From: Euphorbia lathyris
Lineage: Eukaryota > Streptophyta > Magnoliopsida > Malpighiales > Euphorbiaceae
Reading direction: 5' to 3'
Length of the DNA: 64,000 nt
Assembly: GCF_963576675.1 (NCBI RefSeq)
Contig: NC_088915.1
Location: 43,119,501-43,183,500 of the forward strand
Shown here: piece by piece, positions 55,105 through 64,000 of the stretch
How positions within the stretch are numbered: the stretch's first letter is position 1
Layout: each line of letters starts with the position of its first letter
Notes under the pieces: generated by a model
What the model saw: the letters and a program-made list of their open reading frames with translations, nothing else
What the model was told of the DNA's origin: nothing
Databases searched by the model: none
Program-made: the position numbers and the translations under genes

Positions 55105-57361
55105 CTACACATCAACAGGAGCATTCTCCTTAGCATTCTTCTCGCTTGAGGCACCTGCTTGAGAAGCTTCCTTCTCAACAGCTCCTGATGCGCCCACCAA
55201 GGAGACCTCCTTTTCCACGGAAGGTGTTCCCCCAGGAAGAGGGGTGCCATCGGTTATCGGCTCCTCACCTGACTTCGGAGGCACTTCCTCGAGGTCCACT
55301 AGCTTGACGTTGGTGGAAGGTTTGCTTTCCTCAACGGGTCCCTTCATCCATTTCTGAACATAGTCACGGAGGTAGTCCTTGATGTCCGAGATTTTGTTAA
55401 ATTTGAGAACATCTTCTGGGTCCGGAACGGCGAACTGCGGATCTGTAAAATCGATCTCAGGATGCGGCAGCACGACATACGCCATGATCAGTTCGCCGTA
55501 AAAGAACGCTTGCTCACCAGCCATGTACTCTGCTTCTTTTAAAGCGTTCTCATGCTCCTTGGCATCTGCCTCGACCTTCTCCTTTAGCTTTTTAATCTCG
55601 GCATCCTTGAGGGAAATGGTGGACGCGGCGGACGCAACATTCGCGTTGGCATCAGCGATTTCTTTCTCCAACCTTTCTATGGTAGCCTTGTCCGCCACAC
55701 CTTGAAGGAGCTCAGCTTCCATGGCGCGTATGCGAGTATACATCTGTCAAAAAACAAACAGGTTTGTCAAAATGAAAGAACAAAGGTACGAATTTTTCTA
55801 AAAAGTGATCCTTTCTAGCAAGGGGACCTACTGCAAGAAGCTCCGTCTTTCCCTTTTGAGCATGGACTGATCCTGGAATCTGGTTCTTATTCCTCTGTAC
55901 CTCACCCAACTGACCCAGAGCCTCATCTAGGTCATTGATAATAGACTCATTCTCCAAGGATCCGTGGACACCATACTTGGAAAACCAGTATCTGCCTAGG
56001 TCAAGCTTCACCGTCTGCACAAAGATGTAAGGATCAAAACTTAGATTCCAAACATAGTGAGCAGATAAAAAGATAAAGACAACCTACTTGTTCCATCTCC
56101 ACCACAGGCATGGCGGATCTCATGGCATCCGCCATAAGCTTTGGACCGCTGGAGGCTGCAGGCTTTCTCCTTTTCAGAGGCGGATCGACCGCTGTATCAG
56201 CCAAACGTTTCCCTGCACCCTTTTGGGGATTCACCATCTGATCTTTCTTGCGAGCCTCATCCTCCATCAACTTCCTACGCTTCTCTGCAAGAGCGTGATT
56301 GGCCTTAGATAAACCCCTGTCAAAGAGAACAATAAAGCGATCAAGGTTCAAAGAAAGAAAACACAAAAGTTACATTGATCAAACTGGGCAATCTTCGAGT
56401 AAATAAACTTGTCCCCTTCCCGGCGAATCAAGGGAATGTCACTCATCATGAAATCTAAGGCATCAGCGTATGTCCAGGCCTCCGCCTTGACACTCTTCAT
56501 GAGCTCCGCCACTACCTCATCACTATTCGTCAGTATACGCATATCTCCCGCCATGTGCAAAGGTCGGGGATTCCAGAATGTTGGGAAGCCTAGGGATTCG
56601 CCCTCGTTTATCTTCACGTAGAAGAATTTCTCGTCCCAACAATGGACATTGGACATTTTGCCACTAAACGGCGAATAGACTCCAAATTTTGCAAAGGTAA
56701 GGAAAGACTCAGACTTTCGTTTCGATGGTTTATGAAAAGCTCTGAAGATACGGGGAGTGTACACTACTCCTAAGTTCGAGGCCAGATAGCAGTCTAAAGC
56801 TATGTCTAACCAGCCATTAGGATGTAATTGGCTGACAGTGATATCAAAGTAAGAAAGGATATCCGCCATCATCTTTGGAAGAGAAAGCCGGAACCCTCTC
56901 TCAACATGACTACAGTATACCGATAAGAATCCGCTTGGCGGACATGAGGGTCGTTGGTGAGCCGCCGCCAACTGAGTCTCATAATTATTTATCCATGGGA
57001 AGCGACTCGCCAGATCCGCTAGATTCGCGGCATTCATACGAGATGGAGTGGACTCCGCTCGAGGTTTCTTTTTCCTAGGTAGGGCGGAAGAAGAGGCCAT
57101 TATCCTAGAAAAACGCCTAAGAGCTACGGTCGGAGCAGTACCGGTGATCGGAGTGGAAAGGTTTTGACTCCTACCTAGACGAGTTCAACCACGATTACAC
57201 GCCGAGTCAAGTAACTCAGCTAAATCAGAATTAACCGTGCCTTCGGAGGAAAAAGAATTTTCCGACGAAGAGGAGATCCAACTAAATACAACCTCGGAAG
57301 GAGAGGTCAAATTAAAAAGTTCAGAGGTTGACCCAGAAGATGAAGAAGAGCTTCTAAACAT
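55105..57361 (-). pseudogene. T2 antisense spliced gene (gypsy-type transposon protein with coiled-coil)
   Basis: Same architecture as in T1. Exon 1 is 57361 to about 56374, exon 2 is 56316-56088, exon 3 is 56014-55832 and exon 4 is 55743-55105. Exon 1: Ser-rich head, then FPWINNYETQLAAAHQRPS, HVERGFRLSLPKMMADIL, SQLHPNGWLDIALDCYL, SNVHCWDEKFFYVK. Exon 2 is basic (PPLKRRKPAASSGPKLM). Exon 3 has ENESIINDLDEALGQLGEV. Exon 4 is a coiled-coil (IERLEKEIADANANVASA, LKDAEIKKLKEKVEADA) with an acidic, Ala/Ser-rich tail. Introns 2 (GTAGGT...GCAG) and 3 (GTAGGT...ACAG) are phase 0; intron 1 boundaries are unresolved. A TGA at 57185-57187 is the only stop I see in the exons. Function unknown; dimerisation through the coiled-coil is inference. 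Confidence 0.78.
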
Positions 57362-57550
57362 TCAAAAACACAATATATAGAATGAAAAGATGAACTTACA
57401 TGAAGAGTAAAAGCTTAAAGGATTCTGAAAACTCCGAAGAAGCTCTGCAAAGAAGACGCGAAAGAAAATGGAGCGGAAGAACAAATGAGGAAGAAAGAGA
57501 AAAGGGAAAAGGAAGAAGGCGTCTTCTCTCTTCTCGGGCGGTGCGCATGC

Positions 57551-57581
57551 TACACGTGTCACTTCACGATTGGCATCGAAC
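57551..57581 (-). promoter_or_regulatory. putative promoter block of the T2 antisense gene
   Basis: CACGTG at 57553-57558 and CCAAT (minus) at 57569-57573, about 200 bp upstream of the antisense ATG. Nearly identical to the T1 block, then a CT-rich leader. Confidence 0.5.
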
Positions 57582-57651
57582 AGAGTGCTCATTAATGCAA
57601 GTAATCATGACGGCGCACAAAGAAGCTCAAAAGCCCTAAAGGACTTTAAAG

Positions 57652-57669
57652 GAACTTTGGGGGGGCTTC
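57652..57669 (+). other. polypurine tract of T2
   Basis: ACTTTGGGGGGGCTTC directly before the 3' LTR. Confidence 0.65.
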
Positions 57670-58180
57670 TGATAACATTGTGATATTATCCCAAGGATCA
57701 AAATGGATATTTGCCTAAAGAACGCCACATGTTGGTCGTCTGATATAAAGGAATTACGTGGCATATCGAAGTAAAGCGATCCGACGGGCGGATCATCCAA
57801 GACTCGCCAAGAAAGACCCGCGGGCGAACCTGTAAGGCGGATCTCCATAAGCTCTCAATCCGCCATTAGAACGGCTGCCCCGATCCGGCAATAAAGACCA
57901 TTAATGAGCTATCAATTAGCTAACCGCCAACTTAAGGGTAACCAATAACCGCCATTAATGGGACATTAATGGAGACTTTCTAGTTACTGAAGGTTACAAC
58001 TTCATGACTATATATAGCCTACATCTCTGGCTATCAAGGTACACACTCACTTACCCTTTGTCAATTCAGTTTGCTCTCTTGTTCTTCCTTACTGACTTTG
58101 GCATCGGAGCTTCCCCCCGTTGAACCCAACGACGCCCCCACAGGTACGGAAGCAGAACAAAATTTCTCCACAAGTCATCA
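57670..58180 (+). repeat. T2 3' LTR
   Basis: 511 bp, ends GTCATCA, followed by TTATT. Confidence 0.93.
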
Positions 58181-58185
58181 TTATT

Positions 58186-59671
58186 TGATGTTTATTGTTT
58201 TTGAAAAAAGATGCAAAACCATGTCTTATTCGATGGGTTCTTTTATTACAATAATTCGATATTGAAATGAAAGATAAAAAATGAGTTAAAAATCTTGTAG
58301 CAGATAATCTTTCAGGACTTGAGGATGAATATGGACCTATATAAGAAAATTAAGGATGAGTTTGTTGATAAACATCTCATGCAAATTAAAAAGTTTCTAG
58401 TTCCATGGTATGCAGATTTTGCTAATTACCATGCTGCAAATATAATACCTCCTAACTTAATAAAGACAAAAATTATTTTTAGATGTTAAGCAATATTTAT
58501 GGATGAACTATATTTGTTCAAAATTTGTGGGGATGGGATGCTTAGAAGGTATGTTAGTGAAAATGAAATTAACGCAATAATGTTTAATTGGCATGCTAGC
58601 CCTTATGGGCGACATAATGGGGCTAATAAAACTGCAACCAAAATATTGACATCGGATTTTATTGGCCAACTTTGTTTCGGGACGTTCGTATATATGTTAA
58701 TCATTGTGATATGTGTTAACATGTTGGGAACCTAGAAAAAAGGGATGAGATGCCTTTGAAGACCATTTTGGAGGTCGAACTCTTCGATGTATGGGGAATC
58801 GACTTCATGGGTACTTTCCAACGTCATTTGGCCATAATTACATTTTAGTCACAGTGGATTACATATCTAAGTAGGTAAAAGCAATTGCCACTCCCTCTAA
58901 TGATGTTAGGGTAGTAATAAAGTTTTTAAAGAACCTTTTTAGTAGATTTGGAGTTCCTAGGGCTATGATAAGTGACGGAGGTGCGCACTTTAATAAAACT
59001 TTTGAATCACTTATGAAAAAGTACGGGGTGCACCATTGTGTTTCTACCCATATCACCCACAAACTAGTGGTCAAGTAGAAATTTCAAATAGGATCTTAAA
59101 TGGATTCTAGACAAAATAGTCTCTTATTTTAGGAAGGATTGGTCTTTAAAACTTGATGATGCATTTATGGGCATACCAGGTTGCATTTAAACCACCCATA
59201 GGGATGACACCATATTGATTAGTCTATGGGAAAACATGTCATTTACCGGTAGAACTTGAGCATAAAGCTTTTCGGACTATCAAGACCCTAAATTATGATT
59301 TGCAAAATGCTGGTAAAAAGAAGTAGCTTCAATTAAATGAAATAGATGAAATGTGTTACTTGTCGTATGAAAATGCTAAGTTATATAAAGACCGCATTAA
59401 GGGTTGGCATGATTCTCGATTCAAGGAAAAGAACTTTCAAATAGGGGATAAAGTTTTACTTTATAATTCCCGTTTGCGGTTGTTTCTCAGTAAATTGAAA
59501 TCTAGATGGACATGGCCTTATGAGGTTATAAACAATTCTGATCATGGCGCTTTAGAACTGAAAAATCACAAAGGAGAAACATTTAAAGTTAATGGTCATA
59601 TGTGTAGGACTTATTTTGAAAGTAACGTTACAAGTATTTACAACACTGTCAAATACTTGTCGGTTCTTTAG
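58186..59671 (+). pseudogene. Athila-type pol fragment (RNase H end and integrase)
   Basis: Opens within the RNase H tail (KKDAKPCLIRWVLLLQ, VKNLVADNLSGLEDEY with stops), then the integrase zinc-module area (HASPYGRHNGANKTATKIL, about 58590). The core follows: WGIDFMGTF (about 58793), ISDGGAHFNKTF (about 58970) and Glu in SGQVEISNR (about 59065). The C-terminal part at 59351-59650 has KGWHDSRFKEKNFQIGDKVL, SKLKSRWTWPYEV and FKVNGHMCRTYF. Several stops and frame changes; gag, protease and most of RT are absent. The GDKVLLYNSRL and HMCRTYF signatures are typical of Athila integrase ends. Confidence 0.8.
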
Positions 59672-59694
59672 TATTTTCATCTTCCTACAAATAT

Positions 59695-60907
59695 TTGGAA
59701 GACATGGAGTTGTTATGGAAAGACTTAAGGAAGACTCATTACAAATATTTTCATCTTCATACAAATATTCTTCCTCCAAACCAATTTTTTGCATCCCTCA
59801 TATCAAGTCACAGCCATGCCATTAAGAAGACAGTCAACCGCCAACATGGAGACTCTTCCCATACTAGTATCACTGACATGTATGGTGCTCTTTTTCCTAT
59901 TTTTACTACAGAGGAAGGTAAGCGTTTTCTACACTTTAAAACAATCGATTTCCAAAGCATGTATTTCATTAATGAAGATCTTATTGTCGAGTTAGGGATT
60001 AAAACTCAGATTTTTGAATTTTTAAAAGCCATGCACTAGGAAAAGTTTTCTAAACTGCGTTTTCCTCAAGTAAATGCACGAGGAGTAGAATTTTTCTCCA
60101 CTTTGAATTATGTTGATGATAAAAAAGAATCGTTTGGAATTTAGAAATAAAGGAGATGAATTTTCTTTTGGTTATAATGATATGCATGCTTGGTTTGATT
60201 TTCCTAAACGAGGGTTTCTTTCTAAACCCGTTGAATTTAAAGCAAGTGCTATTTGTGAAACTCTCACTGATTTGGAAAATTCTAATCCTAAAAACTCTCC
60301 AAATAAATTGATTAATGATGAATCTCTCCTTTATTTTCATAAGCTTTTAACTTATTCATTATTTGGTAAAATTGAGGGGTCCAATGTGCAAGCCAAGGAC
60401 TTGTTTGTTCTCGATTATGTTTTGCAGGGAAAAGTTGTTGATTCTACCGACATTCTATTTGATGCACTCTTCAAAGCATCTATATCTCGTACTTTAAAGG
60501 TCGGAATGGGGAATACTATCAACGGGATAATCTTAGCTGCCCGGAAAGAGTTAGACACTTGTCAAATAAGTCCCAATGCTCATATTGCTTTACTTGACTC
60601 CAATTCTCTAAAAAGGGCTGGTTTGGTTCGACATTTTGCGGGACTTAATCGGGAATTTATATCGTACAATAAAAGGGCTACTAAATTATTGGTCGTACAA
60701 TCCGAGGAGGTTGGAATTTCTCGTCGGGGTAAGAAGCCCATTCCAAGTGATGTTGAAGAAGATGACGATGAAGAAGAAAGTCAATCAAGTGACAACTCGG
60801 AAGTTGCAGGTTGGAAGCAAGTTTTGACACAGCTAGACCATGTAGATGATAACAATGCCCTTTTGGTGCAAAAGGTTGCAAAATCGACCGTGATGTCGAT
60901 ACTTTGA
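59695..60907 (+). pseudogene. Athila post-pol ORF (ORF1-like), broken
   Basis: After the integrase end. Residues DMYGALFPIFTTEEGKRFLH and LIVELGIKTQIFEFLKAM precede a TAG at 60037-60039; the same frame then continues (FPQVNARGVEFFSTLNYV) to about 60120, where the frame changes. 60110-60907 has FSFGYNDMHAWFDFP, LFDALFKASISRTLKVGMG and RKELDTCQISPNAHIALLDS, then an acidic stretch (VEEDDDEEESQSSDN) and a coiled tail. It belongs to the same general family as 9134-10390 of composite A. It occupies the env position of Athila elements, but I see no signal peptide or membrane anchor, so I do not call it env. Confidence 0.7.
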
Positions 60908-61939
60908 AGAAGGATCATGCTTCAACACGTCGGAAATTACTATCATTTTTCCGGCACAAAAACATTGAATTCACCCCGTCTCCGCCCGGTTCTTCGGTGG
61001 ATGCTTAGGTACTATCTTTCCTTAACTTTTTTATTTTTTTTAATTTGTTTTGTTATTTTGCATGTTTTTCTTTATTCCTTTTCGCACAATGCGGACATTG
61101 TCCAAATCAAGTGTCAGGGGGTTGTCCGTGTCCGTGTCATGCATTTTTCTTTTATTATTTTATGTCAAAATAAAAAAATAAAAAAGAGAAAAAAAGGAAA
61201 AAAGAGAAAAATAATGAGAAAATTTAAAAAGTCGTTTCTCTTTACCAACATGTATCGGAGAAAATGAACGAAAAAATAAATCAAGTCAGTCTCATAACCT
61301 TCCTCTTTGTCATTTTACGTTATTATTATGTTCTTCTATCTTTATTTTGATATTGAAGTTTATATGCAAATCTTAAAATATGATTCCTTATGCATGTTTT
61401 ATAAACTTGCTTGACTCGATTCCTTCTCAAATTTATTTTAAATTCAATTGAAGAAATGGGGAAACCAAAGCCATAACATATTGGCCATTAGTCAAAAAAG
61501 GATAAGGGTACTTGCATTTTAGAGAAAAAACGAGTTGAGAAAAATATCCAATGTGATAACAAAAAAAATGTGAGAGGTGGTATGGAGCATCAAAATGCAA
61601 CCACTTACGTGAGCAATATAAAAGAAAAAAGTTTCAATTTTCAACTCGAAAAAGAGTAAAGAAAAAGCAAATGCAAAAGAGAGAACAAACGAACATAAAA
61701 AGGTGAGTGTGGTATATGGAGCATAAAATGCAACCACATGAGCGAAATACAACCTTGAGATATTGATTAAACATGCGTGCTAATCTCGTCCTTAAATCTT
61801 CGCTTTGTGACCAAAAAGAAAAAAAAAGAGTTGGATGATAATCATGTTTTTTATATATATTTTTTGATTTTTGCATATAAGTCATCCTATGAAGTCTTAA
61901 TTCTATGTGTGACCCATTAGGCTCTTACCGCTACTAGCC
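60908..61939 (+). other. 3' non-coding region of the Athila fragment
   Basis: GCGGACATTGTCCAAATCAAGTGTCAGGGGG (about 61091-61120) resembles the polypurine module of Athila elements. A GGTATGGAGCATCAAAATGCAACCAC stretch at 61580 is repeated at 61709 with small changes. No gene is seen, and no LTR start is certain. Confidence 0.5.
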
Positions 61940-62300
61940 GTATATGTCTATTGGAATTAATTTAAGTAAAGCAATTACAACTAAACATATATCAGAATGA
62001 GTGCACATGCTGTTATTGGTAGAATCGTCACATTCCCTTAGAGCAATAAGAAGTTAGGTTGATACCGAAATTTACCTTTTCGTATTAGGTCTAGTATAAT
62101 TCCATCATTCATCTGTTATATCCTTAAATGAATATGTAACTGTGGAACATGTCAAGTTACATATAATGAGACATTTGTTTTACTTGTCTAGGTAGAATTA
62201 ACTTCGAATATATAAATTAAATGAAATCTTCATTTCTACTCTTAACCCTATCACATTGGAATGATTTCAAGCTAATTCTTCCACAAGAGGCCTAAAACGA
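61940..62300 (-). repeat. copia LTR fragment related to 190-560
   Basis: Diverged match in the same orientation as the first LTR of the window (shared blocks AATTAA...ACAACTAAAC, ATGTCAAG, AAATGAAATCTTCATTTC, CACAAGAGGC). It could be the far LTR of that minus-strand copia element or an independent relic. Confidence 0.55.
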
Positions 62301-62709
62301 CTTAATTCAATTTTGAAATTAAATATTTTGATGATCTAATTCCTTAATAGTTATTTTTGTCATAGTAAAAAACTCTAAGGAAATTGTGTTTCAACAACTA
62401 GTCCAACACTCATGCAAGTTCATATCTCATTTAGTTAATTAATCCTACCTACCAAGGAGAAACTACTTCGAACTCTCCACAATCACAATATAAAAAATAG
62501 GATACTTCCCGCACGCTAAGGTATTCGAATACCGCCCCCACTCCAAGGTGCTAAATATATATATCACATATCATAATAGTATCCCCCACATCCCTAGATA
62601 CTCATCTCAATTTCCTATACAACTCTTCACGTACAACTCTCACAAACTACTACTGGGTATAACCTATCCGAAGCAAGTCTTTTTTATTATCTTTCTGGCA
62701 TGTATATAT
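62301..62709. other. unassigned AT-rich sequence
   Basis: No ORF, repeat or terminus that I can assign. Confidence 0.4.
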
Positions 62710-64000
62710 TGTTGAAACACCTTTCCACAAGATTTTGATTTGACAAAATTAATTAAGTGAAAGTAAATATTCTACAACACACTAAGTTTAAATGCTTTGA
62801 TTTAGTGTTACTAATGTGTTTGTTCAATGTTGAGTTTATAATTTATCATAAGACATAAAGATCATAAGGCTCAAGCCCTATATGGAAATCAAGGCCCAAG
62901 TCAAACAAGCCAAAGACCACTCAGCCCGCGTATCTCCAAAACGTCGCCGTTGAAGTGATGAAACGCATGCTGAGTAAAGAAGGATCGAGAAGATCCATGT
63001 AGACAACTTCGGTATGAAGCTGCTGAGCTGTCTCGACAAAACGTGCAAGACAGCTGCTGACTATAAGACAGCTTCCAGACAAAGTATTTCCCCATTTAGT
63101 AAAGATCAGAAGACACAACAAGCTATCTGGTTGACGTTACCCAAAATGGTGGAACATACTGACACACTGACCGAAGAACAGAAGACGCTGGAATCTGATT
63201 GGCTAAAGAGAACTGCTGGCAGACTCAGTGAAAGCGACTTGTAGCCGTTTCCCTCCAACGGTTATTTCGAAATTCGAAATAACCAGAAGCTCTCACAGCT
63301 CTCTATAAATAGTCCATTCAGAATCCACATTCCATAGAGAACTTCGAGCAAAAGTCGTTACGCTGACCAAACGTATATAAAAGTTCTCCATCAAAAGCAA
63401 AGCAAAATTCTTACACTACAAAGTCTATTCATTTGTGTAAAAGTCTAGAGTGATTGTTTTTCAATCATCTAAGGTGTTCTAGCAATTGTTGTTTAGGACA
63501 AAATCTTTATCATTTCTAGAAGTAGAAAGGAGAGGCTGAGTACTCAGTTTTAAGTACTCAGCGGAGAGATTAGGATTGAGTAGAAGTATAGAGGAAGGTA
63601 CTCTTGTCATACTCAATTGCTGATATTGTAAAAGGTTTGAGGCTCTACCTTTAAAGAGCTCAGTAGAGGATTTGAAATCTCGGAAGTGTTCCGGGGACAT
63701 GACGTAGGCTTAGAAGAAGCCGAACCTGGATAAATCTGCTGAGTGAAGTATTTCTAAACCTTAACTCCTTATTTACATTGCTTGCTTAAAACAAACTAAA
63801 ACTGACCAAGTAAAAGAGGTCAAGCTGAGTTGTGCGCTACGAACGAGAAGGTTCAGGAATAGACTCTAAGTGCTATTTCCTGACCTAAGCAACGAAACTG
63901 TCCTAGTCACTAGTTGACTAAGCCAGTGTCTTAAAGAAAAGAAATCTGCCCAAATTATTTTAAAAAGGTAAAATAGTTCCTAACCCCCCCCTTGGAACTA
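62710..64000 (+). repeat. copia-type LTR, cut by the window end
   Basis: Starts TGTTGAAACACC. It has a TATA box at 63304-63311 and the CCCCCCCCTTGGAACTA stretch (63985-64000) usual near the 3' end of some copia LTRs. Short open frames in it (63014-63244 and others) are not convincing genes. Neither the LTR end nor a primer-binding site is inside the window. Confidence 0.6.
63304..63311 (+). promoter_or_regulatory. TATA box of the terminal copia LTR
   Basis: TATAAATA in the sequence CTCTATAAATAGTCC, about 595 bp after the LTR start. Confidence 0.5.

Larger units (their letters stand above)
46862..58180 (+). mobile_element. element T2: Tat-lineage element, same family as T1
   Basis: TGATAACATTG...GTCATCA with TTATT at 46857-46861 and 58181-58185. 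LTRs are 511 bp and differ at about 19 sites. It has a single-frame gag-pol of 1907 codons with two stops, an antisense spliced gene, and a solo LTR (S) in integrase. Confidence 0.93.

Noticed and set aside
60110..60907. Envelope protein in the Athila fragment
   Set aside because: Position fits, but there is no signal peptide, furin-like site or transmembrane segment, and the sequence resembles the ORF1-like family.
63014..63244. 76-aa plus-strand frame in the terminal copia LTR
   Set aside because: It sits upstream of the TATA box in U3, has no recognisable motif and no ATG context, and overlaps other short frames.

Overview
The window is intergenic heterochromatin-type DNA of a flowering plant. 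It is built almost entirely of nested LTR retrotransposons. Evidence: Ty1/copia and Ty3/gypsy Tat- and Athila-type proteins, Tat elements with a second (archaeal-type) RNase H, primer-binding sites that fit plant tRNAs (Asp-, Arg- and Phe-like), and GT-AG introns. I found no host gene, tRNA, rRNA, CRISPR array or bacterial operon. I cannot name the species.

Layout, resolved with 5-bp target-site duplications (TSDs). 1-3609: decayed copia element on the minus strand (3' LTR, PPT, pol remnants). 3610-4002 and 46148-46861: LTR-like sequence (host X) with an ACCGATCGGT-type motif. Into X went a solo copia LTR (4003-46142 overall, TSD AAAGT). Into that LTR went a minus-strand Athila-like element M (5074-45370, TSD GTCAC). 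Into M went a plus-strand Athila-like composite A (5642-42182, TSD CAAGT) with three LTR copies and a TACGCGGGGCGT motif. Into A's middle LTR went Tat element T1 (12364-39338, TSD GAAAT). Into T1's 5' LTR went a 17-kb Ogre/Tat-like element O (12423-29392, TSD GCCGC). Five insertions are therefore stacked inside X. Right of the nest, a second Tat element T2 of T1's family (46862-58180, TSD TTATT) contains a 1284-bp solo LTR S (52901-54184, TSD GGCGG). 58186-61904 is a decayed Athila element (RNase H end, integrase, post-pol ORF). 61940-62300 is a copia LTR fragment, and 62710-64000 is the start of another copia LTR running off the window.

How the genes work together: O, T1 and T2 encode Gag-Pol on the plus strand (capsid, zinc knuckle, protease, RT, degenerate RNase H, archaeal-type RNase H, integrase). 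All three also carry a spliced gene on the opposite strand between pol and the 3' LTR. In T1 and T2 this antisense gene keeps the same four-exon layout, a coiled-coil tail and a conserved CCAAT/G-box upstream block. O is unusual in having four successive Gag capsid-like repeats instead of one, and palindrome arrays that differ between its two LTRs. All coding regions are broken by stops, frameshifts or insertions, T2 being the least damaged. T1 has nearly identical LTRs but a heavily broken gag-pol, which suggests it moved while already defective.
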